Notes: generated by a model from the letters alone, not told the origin. Positions 50,052 through 59,073 are shown, numbered from the stretch's first letter. The stretch is 64,000 nt of DNA from Roseithermus sacchariphilus (GCA_003285105.1 CP030158.1:4512449-4576448); one strand, 5' to 3'. Made by a program: numbers and translations.

Positions 50052-51929
50052 ATGCCCGTACCTGACACACCCCCGTCCGGAACGCCCTCGTCCGGCCGTC
50101 TCCGCCACATGAAACTGCGCACGCGGTTTGCGTTGCTGCTCGGCACCATCGCCGGTATCACGTTCCTGCTGTTCTTCGTCTACGCCCGCTACGCCGTGGG
50201 CCAGATGGAGCAGGAATTCACCGAGCGGAGCCAGATGCTGACCGACATGCTGGCTACCAAGAGCGAGTTTGCCCTGCTCATGCTCGATGAGGAGGGCCTC
50301 AAGGAAACCCTGACCTCCGCACACGAGCAGGATCACATCCTGGCCGGGGCCTTCTTCGATGCCGAAGGCAACCTGGTCAGCGAAGTGAACCAGGACCTGC
50401 TTCCGCCGGCCCTGCGCACCCCGGGCGAACAGGCGCTGCGCACCGGCGAAACCCTCGACGGCGTCCCGGTCCTGATCGTCCGGGACACCGTGGGCAGCGC
50501 CAGCGAACCGGCCGGAACCGTGCAGCTGGCGGTTTCCGCCGAAGGCGTGCAGGCCAAACGCGAAGCCAGCCTGCTCCTTTCCCTGCTGGCACCCCTGTTC
50601 ATCATTCTGCTGACCGGCGGGATCCTGGTGCTGCTCGGCCGCACGGTCATCAAACCGCTGAAACACCTGCAACAGACCGCGCAGGCCTTCGAACAGGGCA
50701 ACCTGTCCGTCCGGGCGGCCCTCGATCAGCGCGATGAGATCGGCGAGCTGGCGGCTTCGCTCAATGCCATGATGGAAGCCAGCGAGCAAAACATCCTGGC
50801 CATCCAGGAACACACCGAAGAAGCCGGCAAGGCCCGCGAGCGGGCCGAGGCGCTGCGCCGGGAGGCCGAAGCCGAACGCGCCTACCTCCAGGAGCAGTTC
50901 GACCGGATCGCCGAGGTCATCCATGCCGTCCGCGCCGGAGACCTCACCCGGCGCCTGACGGTCGACCGGGACGACGCGGTGGGGTCGCTCATGACGCAGA
51001 TCAACCTCATGACCGAGGACCTGGAAGGGCTGATCCGGGAAGTGCTGGTGGCCAGCGGCGAGCTGGCGCAGGTGGCCGCGCACGTGGCCGCCTCGGCCGA
51101 GCACATGTCGGAAGGCGTGCAGAAGCAGTCGAGCCAGACGATGGAGGTGGCCTCGGCCATCGAGCAGATGGCGGCGACGGTGGCCGACGCCTCGGCGCAT
51201 GCCTCCTCGGCCAACACCACGGCCGAGCAGGCCGCCGCCCTGGCCAGCAGCGGCGAAGCCGTCTTCGTGGACAACATTGCCAGCATGCATCGTATTGCGG
51301 ACATCGTGCGCAACGCGACGCAGCAGATCACCTCGCTGGGTGAGTCCAGCTCCCAGATCGGCGAGATCATCCAGGTGATCAGCGAGATCGCCGACCAGAC
51401 GAACCTGCTGGCGCTCAACGCCGCCATCGAGGCGGCCCGCGCCGGCGACCAGGGCCGCGGCTTCGCCGTCGTGGCCGACGAGGTGCGCAAGCTGGCCGAA
51501 CGGACGACCTCGGCCACCAAAGAAATCGCCGACATGATCACGGTGATCCAGGCCCAGACCCGCGAGGTCGTCACCTCCATGACCAAGGGCAATGATGAGG
51601 TGGAGTCCGGCCTGGCCCTGTCCGACCAGGCCTCCGGCTCGCTCCGGCAGATCATCGAAGCCATCAACGACATGGCCCAGATGATCAGCCAGATCGCCAC
51701 GAGCAGCGAGGAGCAGGCGGCCACCAGCGCCGAGATCTCCCGCCACGTGGACGGTATCCTCTCCGTCGCCATGGAAGTGTCCGAAACCACGCGCGGGCTG
51801 ACGCAGACGGCGGACGACGTCAACCGGCAGGTGGACACCCTGCGGCAGCGAGTCGCCCGGTTCCAGACGCGCCAGCAGGCCGCCGCAACCCGCCGCCAGC
51901 ACGCGCAGGCCGCCGCGGTCACCGCCTAG
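50052..51929 (+). CDS. methyl-accepting chemotaxis protein with CHASE8-like periplasmic sensor
   Basis: 625 residues from ATG 50052; ATG 50109 ([12 protein letters not shown]) is an alternative. Two membrane helices (about 27-47 and 175-198) bracket a periplasmic domain of about 130 residues with the pattern [49 protein letters not shown], similar to CHASE8. HAMP domain ([42 protein letters not shown]-like) and a cytosolic signalling hairpin [55 protein letters not shown] follow. A second segment around [20 protein letters not shown] may be another HAMP. It is followed by a terminator. Confidence 0.93.
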   Translation: MPVPDTPPSGTPSSGRLRHMKLRTRFALLLGTIAGITFLLFFVYARYAVGQMEQEFTERSQMLTDMLATKSEFALLMLDEEGLKETLTSAHEQDHILAGAFFDAEGNLVSEVNQDLLPPALRTPGEQALRTGETLDGVPVLIVRDTVGSASEPAGTVQLAVSAEGVQAKREASLLLSLLAPLFIILLTGGILVLLGRTVIKPLKHLQQTAQAFEQGNLSVRAALDQRDEIGELAASLNAMMEASEQNILAIQEHTEEAGKARERAEALRREAEAERAYLQEQFDRIAEVIHAVRAGDLTRRLTVDRDDAVGSLMTQINLMTEDLEGLIREVLVASGELAQVAAHVAASAEHMSEGVQKQSSQTMEVASAIEQMAATVADASAHASSANTTAEQAAALASSGEAVFVDNIASMHRIADIVRNATQQITSLGESSSQIGEIIQVISEIADQTNLLALNAAIEAARAGDQGRGFAVVADEVRKLAERTTSATKEIADMITVIQAQTREVVTSMTKGNDEVESGLALSDQASGSLRQIIEAINDMAQMISQIATSSEEQAATSAEISRHVDGILSVAMEVSETTRGLTQTADDVNRQVDTLRQRVARFQTRQQAAATRRQHAQAAAVTA

Positions 51930-51973
51930 GACCGCCCCGGACACGCGCGCCCTATCCTGACCCTCTGGGACGA

Positions 51974-52023
51974 CCCTCCCCGGCCCGCTGCCCTCGCGGC
52001 AGATGCGACCGGGGAGGGTTCTT
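51974..52023 (+). terminator. terminator after the second MCP
   Basis: A 10-bp stem (CCCTCCCCGG 51974-51983, complement 52009-52018) with an inner hairpin in its loop is followed by TTCTT. Isolates the motA promoter. Confidence 0.7.
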
Positions 52024-52048
52024 AACATCCGCCCCTCCCGGTCGATAT
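52022..52048 (+). promoter_or_regulatory. sigma28-type promoter for motA
   Basis: TTAAC, 14 nt, GTCGATAT, overlapping the end of the terminator. It is about 180 bp before the motA ATG, so a long leader is implied. Late-class expression of stator genes is usual. Confidence 0.5.
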
Positions 52049-52225
52049 TCGGGGCGGGCGGTGCCCCCGAACGATCCCGGCACACCGGGGCTCCGCCGGT
52101 AACATTTTCCGGGCCGGCGCCCCCAGGTTTTCCGGGGGCAACCCGGGACGGCCGCGGGCCGTGCCCGCCCCGGAATCCCGCTGTAGTTCCTGCCAACCGG
52201 CACGCCTCCGCGTGCAGACGCTCGC

Positions 52226-53014
52226 ATGGAGAAATCCACCCCGATCGGACTCATCTCGGGCCTGCTGCTCGTCTACGGCGCCATCTTCATGGGCGACGGC
52301 TGGGCGACGTTCTTCGACCCGGCCTCCCTGCTGCTGGTGGTGGGCGGCACCGTGGCGGCCCTGCTCATCTCGTTCTCGATGGACGAGATGAAGCTCGTCC
52401 CGCAGACGATGAAGGACTTCTTCGGCTACCAGGCCCCGGACCTGCGCGGCTACGTGACGGAGCTGACGGAGCTGGCCCGGCTCTCGCGGCGCGAAGGCCT
52501 GCTCGCCCTCGACCGCCGCCTCGCCGACACCAAGGACGAGTTCCTCGCCTTTGGCCTGGAGATGGCCGTGGACGGCATCGACGCGGACGAGATCACCAGC
52601 CTGATGCGCAGCCGCATGAAGATGGAATCGCAGCAGCGCCTCTTCGGCAACAAATTTTTCAACGCCGCCGGGACCTACGCGCCGGCCTTCGGCATGGTTG
52701 GCACGCTGATTGGTCTCATCCAGATGCTTCAAAACCTGAGCGACCCCTCGGCCATCGGAGGCAGCATGGCCGTGGCCATGATCACCACGTTCTACGGCGC
52801 CCTCCTGGCGAACCTCATCTTCCTGCCCTTTGCCGCCAAAATGAAAACCCAGGCCATGGACATCGCCAAGGCACGCGAACTGGTGATGACAGGGGTGCTC
52901 GGCATCGTGCGCGGCGAAAGCCCCAGCATGATCGAGAAGCGCCTGATGCTGTTCCTCGCGGATTCGGACGCGAAGCCGGCCGATGATGCCCCGGAACTGG
53001 CCAAAGCCGCCTGA
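52226..53014 (+). CDS. motA: flagellar stator protein MotA/PomA
   Basis: 262 residues. Inner-membrane stator subunit with four membrane helices: residues about 7-23, 32-50, 150-170 and 180-202. Family motifs: SLLLVVGGTVAALLISFSMDEM and FFNAAGTYAPAFGMVGTLIGLIQMLQNLSDPSAIGGSMAVAMITTFYGALLANLIFLPFAAKM. The length (about 260) and the GMVGTLIGLIxML pattern favour the PomA-like group over E. coli-type MotA, which has 295. Followed by motB after 42 bp. Confidence 0.95.
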   Translation: MEKSTPIGLISGLLLVYGAIFMGDGWATFFDPASLLLVVGGTVAALLISFSMDEMKLVPQTMKDFFGYQAPDLRGYVTELTELARLSRREGLLALDRRLADTKDEFLAFGLEMAVDGIDADEITSLMRSRMKMESQQRLFGNKFFNAAGTYAPAFGMVGTLIGLIQMLQNLSDPSAIGGSMAVAMITTFYGALLANLIFLPFAAKMKTQAMDIAKARELVMTGVLGIVRGESPSMIEKRLMLFLADSDAKPADDAPELAKAA

Positions 53015-53056
53015 CCCCCCCTCGTAGTTTCCACGAACGCACCCCCGTAACGGACC

Positions 53057-53821
53057 ATGGCTGTGGACGACGATGCCGGCATGGAAGACGACGAGGAGCT
53101 CCCGACGGCTCCGTTCTGGATGGCCACCTTCAGCGACATGGCCACGCTGCTGCTGACGTTCTTCGTGCTCATCGTGGCGATGTCCGAGGTGGAAGTCAAG
53201 AAATTCAAGGAAGCCCTGAGCTTCTTCCAGGGCCGGACCGGCATGCTGCAGCACGAAACGGTGGTGCCGTCGATCCAGCCCCAGAACGTGACGATCAAGG
53301 TCGGCAACAAAGACGAGACGGCGAGGGCCCGGGCCACGTCCTACGAAGAGCTGATGCACGCGCTCTCGGAGGAGGAGCTGGACGGGCTCGTGCAGGTCAA
53401 CGTCACCGACCGCGGCCTGCACGTGATCATCACCGATTCGGTGATGTTCCGCTCCGGGGAGGCCACCCTGGTCGAACCCTCGCGCAGGCTGCTGCGGACG
53501 GTGGCCCGGGTGCTGTCCGACAAAGGCGTGCAATCCGTCACCGTAGAAGGCCACACCGACAACCAGCCGATCCACACCTCGCGGTATCCCTCCAACTGGG
53601 AGCTGTCGGCGGCCCGGGCGGGCTCGGTGGTCCGTTTTCTGCTGGAGCAGGATACGGCCCTCCCCCCGGAGCGCTACCTGGCCGTCGGCCACGGCGAGTT
53701 CAAACCCCGAGACACCAACGCCACGCCGGAGGGCCGTGCCCGTAACCGGCGCGTCGAAATCCTGTTCAGTTGGGAACCATGGCAGAACCAGACAAAGACG
53801 CCGTTGAGCCCGATGCCGTAG
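53057..53821 (+). CDS. motB: flagellar stator protein MotB/PomB
   Basis: 254 residues. One membrane helix with the ion-carrying Asp27 in FWMATFSDMATLLLTFFVLIVAMSEVEVKKF, a linker plug, and a periplasmic OmpA-like peptidoglycan-binding domain (SVMFRSGEATLVEPSRRLLRTVARVL, VTVEGHTDNQPIHTSRYPSNWELSAARAGSVVRFLL). The helix resembles PomB-type stators; whether H+ or Na+ drives the motor cannot be decided from these residues. The 3' end overlaps fliL by 43 bp. Confidence 0.95.
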   Translation: MAVDDDAGMEDDEELPTAPFWMATFSDMATLLLTFFVLIVAMSEVEVKKFKEALSFFQGRTGMLQHETVVPSIQPQNVTIKVGNKDETARARATSYEELMHALSEEELDGLVQVNVTDRGLHVIITDSVMFRSGEATLVEPSRRLLRTVARVLSDKGVQSVTVEGHTDNQPIHTSRYPSNWELSAARAGSVVRFLLEQDTALPPERYLAVGHGEFKPRDTNATPEGRARNRRVEILFSWEPWQNQTKTPLSPMP

Positions 53822-54324
53822 CAGAGGAGGGCTCCGGCGACAAGAAGAAGAAGGGCAAGATGGGCCTGCTGCTGGTCCTCATCCCGGCCCTGCTGCTCCC
53901 CGCCATCGGGGGCGCGTGGCTGGTCTATGCCCGCTATCCCCAGGTCGCCCAGGCGGCGCGGTCCATCGCGCTCATCTTCGGCGACGACCCGACCCAGCCG
54001 GAAGAGGAGGCCCCGGTCGAGTACGGGGAGTTCACCCAGCTCGAAGGCCTCATCGTCAACCCGGCCGGGACCGAGGGCACGCGCTACCTGATGATCTCGC
54101 TGGGCCTGGAGGCCCCCTCGGCCGAGGTCTTCGCCGAGATCTCCCGCAAGGACATCGTCGTGCGGGACACGGTGCTGAAGATCCTCGGGACGCGCACCGT
54201 CCAGGAGCTGTCGCAGATCGAAACGCGCGACCGGCTCAAGACGGAGTTGCGCAGCGCCATCAACGGGGTGCTGACCGAAGGGGAGATCAGCCGCCTGTAC
54301 TTCACCCAGTTCGTGCTGCAATAG
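53779..54324 (+). CDS. fliL: flagellar basal-body associated protein FliL
   Basis: 181 residues. Lys-rich cytosolic start (DKKKKGK), one membrane helix (residues about 30-52), then a periplasmic domain FTQLEGLIVNPAGTEGTRYLMISLGLEAPSAEVFAEISRKDIVVRDTVLKILGTRTVQELSQIETRDRLKTELRSAINGVLTEGEISRLYFTQFVLQ, the FliL signature ending. FliL rings the stator and increases torque. ATG 53779 lies inside the end of motB; the TTG at 53770 is less likely. Confidence 0.93.
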   Translation: MAEPDKDAVEPDAVAEEGSGDKKKKGKMGLLLVLIPALLLPAIGGAWLVYARYPQVAQAARSIALIFGDDPTQPEEEAPVEYGEFTQLEGLIVNPAGTEGTRYLMISLGLEAPSAEVFAEISRKDIVVRDTVLKILGTRTVQELSQIETRDRLKTELRSAINGVLTEGEISRLYFTQFVLQ

Positions 54325-54365
54325 CCCCTGCCGTTCCTCCTTCCTCCCGAGCGTCGCCCGCCGCC

Positions 54366-55379
54366 ATGGCCAAGCAGCTGACCCAAGAAGAGATTGACAT
54401 CCTCCTGGACGTCCGCAGCCAGATGAGCATGGCCGAGGACTACGGCCTGGACGTGCTGGAGACGATGATGACGGCGGACCAGGAGAAGCGCGTCACGCCG
54501 TACAACTTCAAGCGGCCGCGCCTCTTCTCGCAGGACCAGATGCGCGTGATCGGCCACGTGCACGAGGCCTTTGCCCGCGAGTTCTCGGTGTACCTCTCCG
54601 CCCAGCTCCGCACGATCGTCGACATCACGCTGACGGCCGTCGACCAGGTACTCTACTCGGAGTTCGTGATGTCCAGCGCGCCGCCGTCGGCCCTGTACGT
54701 GATGGAAGCGGTGGACATGGACCAGAAGATCGTCTTCGAGTTGGACCCGCGCCTGGTGATCTATACCATCGAGAAGCTCTTCGGAGGGCCGGGCGTGTTC
54801 CTGCAGCGCCCGCGCGAGCCCTCCCGCATCGAACAGCGTGTGATGAGCAAGGTCATGGCACGCGCCTTCGTGGGGCTGGAGAAGGCCTGGGGGCAGGCCT
54901 ACGAGATCCACTTCCGCGAGGTGGCCTTCGAATCGAACGCCGAGTTCGTCCAGATCATCCCCGGCGTCGAGCCGGCCATCGTCTGCACCTTCGAGGTGGT
55001 GATCTACGACCAGCGTTCCTTCATCAACATCTGCTATCCCTACATCCTGCTGGAGCGCATGCTCGGCCGCACCGGCATGAAGCAATGGATCTCCAGCGCC
55101 ACGACGCGGGTGGAGCCGGAGGTGCGCCAGCGCTATGAGAACAACCTCCGCTCGATGACCGTCGAGCTGCGCGCCATGCTGGGCAGCACGCGGCTGAGCG
55201 TGAGTGAGCTGATGCAACTGGAAGTGGGCGACGTGATCCCGCTGGAACGCCGGACCAACGAGGCCGTCCAGGTGCTCATCGGCAACACCGAGAAGTTCAG
55301 GGCCGTCGCCGGCCAATCCGGACGGCGCCGGGCCCTGCGCATCCTGGACGTCGTGGACTCGCCCATGATCGAGGATTGA
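54366..55379 (+). CDS. fliM: flagellar motor switch protein FliM
   Basis: 337 residues. N-terminal CheY-P-binding peptide MAKQLTQEEIDILL; middle CheC-like domain (NFKRPRLFSQDQMRVIGHVHEAFAREFSVYLSAQLRTIVDITLTAVDQVLYSEFV, then FELDPRLVIYTIEKLFGG); C-terminal SpoA domain (STRLSVSELMQLEVGDVIPLERRTNEAVQVLIGNTEKFRAVAGQSGRRRALRI). Part of the C ring with FliG and FliN. Its N-terminal motif is echoed in the tail of CheZ. Starts 42 bp after fliL, 3 bp before fliN. Confidence 0.97.
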   Translation: MAKQLTQEEIDILLDVRSQMSMAEDYGLDVLETMMTADQEKRVTPYNFKRPRLFSQDQMRVIGHVHEAFAREFSVYLSAQLRTIVDITLTAVDQVLYSEFVMSSAPPSALYVMEAVDMDQKIVFELDPRLVIYTIEKLFGGPGVFLQRPREPSRIEQRVMSKVMARAFVGLEKAWGQAYEIHFREVAFESNAEFVQIIPGVEPAIVCTFEVVIYDQRSFINICYPYILLERMLGRTGMKQWISSATTRVEPEVRQRYENNLRSMTVELRAMLGSTRLSVSELMQLEVGDVIPLERRTNEAVQVLIGNTEKFRAVAGQSGRRRALRILDVVDSPMIED

Positions 55380-55382
55380 CCC

Positions 55383-56270
55383 ATGAGCCGTAGTATCCTA
55401 CCCGACCTGCTGCCCGTGGCCCGGAAGGCCCTGCAGGCGTTCCTGCAAACGCTGCTGGGTGCCGAATCCCCTCTGGCGCTACAGGACCCCGAGGAGACGA
55501 CCCCGGAGGCGGTGCAGGCGGACTGCCAGGCGCGCCTGGCCGTGCTGGGCCGGACGGAGGACGCCACCACCTTCGTGCTCGTCCTGAGCGACGAATGGCT
55601 GCCGCTGCTCTCGGCGGCCATGCTGGGCGAAGCCATGTCGGCGAGCGACGAGGGGGCGGAGGACCTGGTCCGCGAGCTCACCGCGCAGGGCTACGGGTCC
55701 GTGCGCAACGCGCTGGGCGGCGAAGGCATCAAGCTGCCGGAGATCACCTACCTCGTCTCGCTGCCCGGGCAGCCGGTCTCGGCCAAGCTGTTCCCCTCCG
55801 AGCTGATCAAGATCCCCTTCGAGCTGACGCGGAAGGAGGGCTCGATCGACGGCTTCGTGCTGATCCCTCCCCCGTCGGCGCCTCTACCGGAGGAGGAGGA
55901 CGACCCCACCGAGGCCGCCGCCCCGGCGCCGCCCCGACGTGCGGCCGTCCCGGTGGCTCCGGCCGCGTTCCCCAACCTGGGCAGCGAACACCTGGGCGGG
56001 GATGGCGGCAAGGCCAACTTCAACCTGCTGGCCGAGGTCGAGCTGGAGATCACGGTCGAGCTCGGCCGCCGGCACCTGCCCCTGGCCGATGTCCTGAACC
56101 TCACCACGGGCAGCGTGATCGAGCTGGAGAAGCTGGTGGGCGAACCCCTGCAGATCTTTGCCAACGGCCGCCTCATCGCCGAAGGGGAGGCCGTGGTGAT
56201 CGACGAACAGTTCGGCGTGCGCGTCACGGCGCTGGCCTCCACCCGCCAGCGCGCCAAGGCATTCCTGTAG
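55383..56270 (+). CDS. fliN: flagellar motor switch protein FliN with extra N-terminal domain
   Basis: 295 residues, much longer than FliN (80-140). The C-terminal 80 residues are the SpoA domain: LLAEVELEITVELGRRHLPLADVLNLTTGSVIELEKLVGEPLQIFANGRLIAEGEAVVIDEQFGVRVTAL, ending as all FliN. Residues about 1-165 form another domain (LPVARKALQAFLQTLLG..., FVLVLSDEWLPLLSAAMLGEAM, ELTAQGYGSVRNALGGEGIKLPEITYLV) that looks like a degenerate FliY/CheC- or FliM-like module. A Pro/Ala/Glu linker joins them. FliN-FliY hybrids are typical of Gram-positive and spirochaete lineages. Starts 3 bp after fliM. Confidence 0.88.
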   Translation: MSRSILPDLLPVARKALQAFLQTLLGAESPLALQDPEETTPEAVQADCQARLAVLGRTEDATTFVLVLSDEWLPLLSAAMLGEAMSASDEGAEDLVRELTAQGYGSVRNALGGEGIKLPEITYLVSLPGQPVSAKLFPSELIKIPFELTRKEGSIDGFVLIPPPSAPLPEEEDDPTEAAAPAPPRRAAVPVAPAAFPNLGSEHLGGDGGKANFNLLAEVELEITVELGRRHLPLADVLNLTTGSVIELEKLVGEPLQIFANGRLIAEGEAVVIDEQFGVRVTALASTRQRAKAFL

Positions 56271-56291
56271 GCGGCCGGGGCGCTCCGGGAC

Positions 56292-56307
56292 TGGCATTGT
56301 TTTCGCG
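56292..56307 (+). promoter_or_regulatory. sigma54-type promoter for fliO
   Basis: TGGCATTGTTTTCGCG has GG and GC 12 nt apart, just past the fliN stop and 75 bp before the fliO ATG. The -12 half is CGC instead of TGC, so the fit is moderate. Confidence 0.42.
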
Positions 56308-56381
56308 CGGCGACCCGCTGGAGGCGTCGAGGCCCGGCGGGCCGGACCGACGCCGCTCCGTCCAGCAACCCGTGCCGCCCG

Positions 56382-57083
56382 ATGAGCAAGATCTTCCCTT
56401 TCGCCGCCCCGAGGGCCGCCGCACCGCCGGCCCCGTTGCCGGCCGCCGGTCGTCCCTGGCGTCGCGTGGCCGTCTTCGTCCTGGGCCTCGGCCTGCTGTG
56501 GCTGCTGCTGCAGATGCTGCCGCCCTCCCCGCCCCCGACCGCTCCCACGCTCTATCGCGACGACGCCGGCACCGTCGCCACGGAGCCGCCGGCGCCGGTC
56601 CGCACCGCCTCCCGCTCGCTCATCACGCCGGGCTACCTGCTGGCCCTGGCCCTGCTGGCCGGCGGCGGCCTGCTGGCCTGGCACCTCCGCAGCCGCACGG
56701 CGCCCGGCCGGAGCGGGGCCGGCCCGCTCCGGCCTCTGGGACAGATGCCGCTGGGACCCAACCAGCACCTGCGCCTGGTGGCCTGCGGCGATGAGGTCCT
56801 CCTGCTCGGCGTCACGGCCTCCGAGATCCGGCTCCTCACCTCCTTTCCCGCAGCCGACTTCGCCGCCACCGGCTCCGCTGCCGGCACCGTCACCGGAACC
56901 GCCACCGGAGACGCCGCCGAGGCGCCCACCACCGCCCCGGCCACGCCGCTGGAGCCGCCCTGCCGGGCCGACGCCCCCGCCGCTACGCCGCGCCTCCGGC
57001 GGGTTGCCCCCCCGCCCCCGGATCGCACGGAACAGTCCTTCGAGGAGATCCTGCGGACGATGACCTCCACGCCCGCCCGTTAA
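56382..57083 (+). CDS. fliO: flagellar export protein FliO
   Basis: 233 residues. Poorly conserved family; evidence is a membrane helix in residues 28-48 and another at 80-100 (GYLLALALLAGGGLLAWHL), then the short cytosolic domain PLRPLGQMPLGPNQHLRLVACGDEVLLLGVTASEIRLLTSF, the FliO pattern (LGxxxxxxLVxVGDEVLLLGVTxxxIxLL), and position before fliP. FliO helps assemble the FliP ring. Long disordered Pro/Ala tail. 111 bp after fliN. Confidence 0.82.
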   Translation: MSKIFPFAAPRAAAPPAPLPAAGRPWRRVAVFVLGLGLLWLLLQMLPPSPPPTAPTLYRDDAGTVATEPPAPVRTASRSLITPGYLLALALLAGGGLLAWHLRSRTAPGRSGAGPLRPLGQMPLGPNQHLRLVACGDEVLLLGVTASEIRLLTSFPAADFAATGSAAGTVTGTATGDAAEAPTTAPATPLEPPCRADAPAATPRLRRVAPPPPDRTEQSFEEILRTMTSTPAR

Positions 57084-57113
57084 CCGCTTCGACGCCCGGA
57101 GTCCCTGCCCACG

Positions 57114-57962
57114 ATGCGCCCGGCCCCCTTGCTTCGCCTCCTCCTGCTCCCTGGCCTCCTGCTCGCCACCGCCGGGCAGCCGGCCCTCGGCCAGACGCAG
57201 CCGCAACCCCTGCCGCCGCCCCCCGCCCTCAACGCCCCCTCCGTCCAGCAGCAGCCGGACCCCGACCCCAACGCCAGCGGAACGGTCCTGACGCTGCTGC
57301 CGTCGCTGCGCCTCACCAACGGCGAGGACGACTACGAGCTGCCCATCCAGCTCCTGCTCCTGCTGACGGTGCTGTCCCTGGCACCGGCCATCATCATTCT
57401 GATGACGAGCTTCACGCGGCTGGTGGTCATCTTCAGCATCCTGCGCACCGCCCTCGGCACCCAGCAATCCCCCCCCACCCAGGTGATCGTGGGCCTGTCC
57501 CTGTTCCTCACCTTCTACATCATGTTCCCCGTGCTCAGCACCGTTCACGACGAAGCCCTGCAACCCTACCTCAACGGCGAGATCACCCAGAAGGTCGCCA
57601 CCGAACGGGCGCTCGGGCCGATGAAGAAGTTCATGCTCCAGCAAACGCGGGAAAAGGACCTGATCCTGTTCATGGACATGGCCGACATCGACGCCTTCGA
57701 CCAGGCCACCGACGTCCCGCTGCGCGTGCTCGTCCCCGCCTTCGTCATCAGCGAACTGCGGATCGCCTTCCAGATCGGGTTCATGCTGTTCCTCCCCTTC
57801 GTCGTGGTCGACCTCATCGTGGCGAGCGTGCTGATGAGCATGGGGATGATGATGCTCCCCCCCGTCATGATCTCGCTGCCCGTCAAGCTGCTGCTGTTCG
57901 TGCTGACCGACGGGTGGTACCTGATCGTCGAGTCGGTCGTGCGTGGCTACCTCGGCGTGTGA
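57114..57962 (+). CDS. fliP: flagellar export gate protein FliP
   Basis: 282 residues. Signal peptide (LLRLLLLPGLLLATAGQ) and a Pro/Gln-rich segment, then four membrane helices with PIQLLLLLTVLSLAPAIIILMTSFTRLVVIFSILRTALGTQQSPPTQVIVGLSLFLTFYIM and VPAFVISELRIAFQIGFMLFLPFVVVDLIVASVLMSMGMMMLPPVMISLPVKLLLFVLTDGW. These are textbook FliP. Forms the core of the export channel with FliQ and FliR. Confidence 0.97.
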   Translation: MRPAPLLRLLLLPGLLLATAGQPALGQTQPQPLPPPPALNAPSVQQQPDPDPNASGTVLTLLPSLRLTNGEDDYELPIQLLLLLTVLSLAPAIIILMTSFTRLVVIFSILRTALGTQQSPPTQVIVGLSLFLTFYIMFPVLSTVHDEALQPYLNGEITQKVATERALGPMKKFMLQQTREKDLILFMDMADIDAFDQATDVPLRVLVPAFVISELRIAFQIGFMLFLPFVVVDLIVASVLMSMGMMMLPPVMISLPVKLLLFVLTDGWYLIVESVVRGYLGV

Positions 57963-58002
57963 GCCGACGCCGCCGCCCCACTCGTCAACCGCCGAACGCC
58001 TC

Positions 58003-58272
58003 ATGAATACCGAAGTCGCGCTGTTCTGGGTACAGGAGTCGCTGAAAACGGCGGCCTTCATCGCGATGCCGCTGCTGGGGGTGGCGCTGGTGGTGGGGCT
58101 GCTGGTGAGCCTGTTCCAGGCCATCACCTCCATCCAGGAGATGACCCTGAGCTACATCCCCAAGATCCTGGCCGTGGCGCTGGTGCTGTTGCTGCTGGCG
58201 CCGTGGATGCTGGAGATCCTGGCCGGCTTCACCGTCAACGTGATGAGCTACATCCCGTCCGTCTCCCATTGA
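58003..58272 (+). CDS. fliQ: flagellar export gate protein FliQ
   Basis: 89 residues, two membrane helices: ESLKTAAFIAMPLLGVALVVGLLVSLFQAITSIQEMTLSYIPKILAVALVLLLLAPWMLEIL is the FliQ signature (SLFQAxTxIxExTLxFxPK). The ATG at 58003 begins MNTEVALFWVQESLK; the upstream frame is not needed. 40 bp after fliP. Confidence 0.97.
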   Translation: MNTEVALFWVQESLKTAAFIAMPLLGVALVVGLLVSLFQAITSIQEMTLSYIPKILAVALVLLLLAPWMLEILAGFTVNVMSYIPSVSH

Positions 58273-58302
58273 CCGGAAGCGGCCCCCCGCCCTGCCTGAG
58301 CC

Positions 58303-59073
58303 GTGGCCTTCTACCCGGACTTCTACCTGCTCCTGCTGCTCGTCTTCGTCCGGATCGGCGGGGTGTTCGTGGCCGCGCCCTTCTTCAGCCTGCCCAACAT
58401 CCCGGTCCGGCTGAAGGTGCTGCTCGCGCTGTTGCTGGCCTTCACGGTGACCTTCACGTTGCCGCCCACGTTGCCGCCGCACGCCCACCAGGCCGTGGGG
58501 TTCTTCGTCTACCTGGTCGTGGAGGCGCTCACCGGGTTGCTGCTCGGATTCGCGGCCCAGTTCATCTTCTTCGCGGTGCAGTTCGCCGGTGAGGTCATCG
58601 GGTTTCAGATCGGCCTGAGCCTGGCGCAGGTCTACAACCCCATCGACGGCACCCCGTCGAACCCGCTGGGCCGGTTGCTGTCCATGACGCTGCTGCTCGT
58701 CTTCGTACTGGTGGACGGGCACCACTACGTGCTGGAGGCGCTGGCGGCCTCGTTCGAGGTGGTGCCGCCGGCCGGTGCCCGCCTGGCCCACGGCGGGCTG
58801 CTCCTGCAGGAGTGGATGCGCGACTTCTTCGTCACGGCGCTGCGCCTGGCCGCCCCCTTCATGATCACCATCTTCCTCGTGGACACGGCCCTCGGCGTCT
58901 TCTCCCGCGTGGTGCCCCAGGCCGACCTGTTCACGCTCAGCCTCCCCCTCAAGCTGATGGCGGGGCTGGTGCTGACGTACCTGATCATGCAGACCTTCAT
59001 CCCCTACCTCCCCACGCTGCTGCAGCCGGTCTGGGACGATCTGCTGCAGATGGTCGACGTGCTCCGCCCCTAG
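58303..59073 (+). CDS. fliR: flagellar export gate protein FliR
   Basis: 256 residues with six membrane helices. Begins at GTG 58303 (MAFYPDFYLLLLLVFVRIGGVFVAAPFFSLPNIPVRLKVLLALLLAFTVTF) and contains EALTGLLLGFAAQFIFFAVQFAGEVIGFQIGLSLAQVYNPIDGTPSNPLGRLLSMTLLLVFV, the conserved export-gate pattern. Its TAG stop lies within the CTAG that flanks the inverted-repeat element at 59074-59232. Confidence 0.96.
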   Translation: MAFYPDFYLLLLLVFVRIGGVFVAAPFFSLPNIPVRLKVLLALLLAFTVTFTLPPTLPPHAHQAVGFFVYLVVEALTGLLLGFAAQFIFFAVQFAGEVIGFQIGLSLAQVYNPIDGTPSNPLGRLLSMTLLLVFVLVDGHHYVLEALAASFEVVPPAGARLAHGGLLLQEWMRDFFVTALRLAAPFMITIFLVDTALGVFSRVVPQADLFTLSLPLKLMAGLVLTYLIMQTFIPYLPTLLQPVWDDLLQMVDVLRP

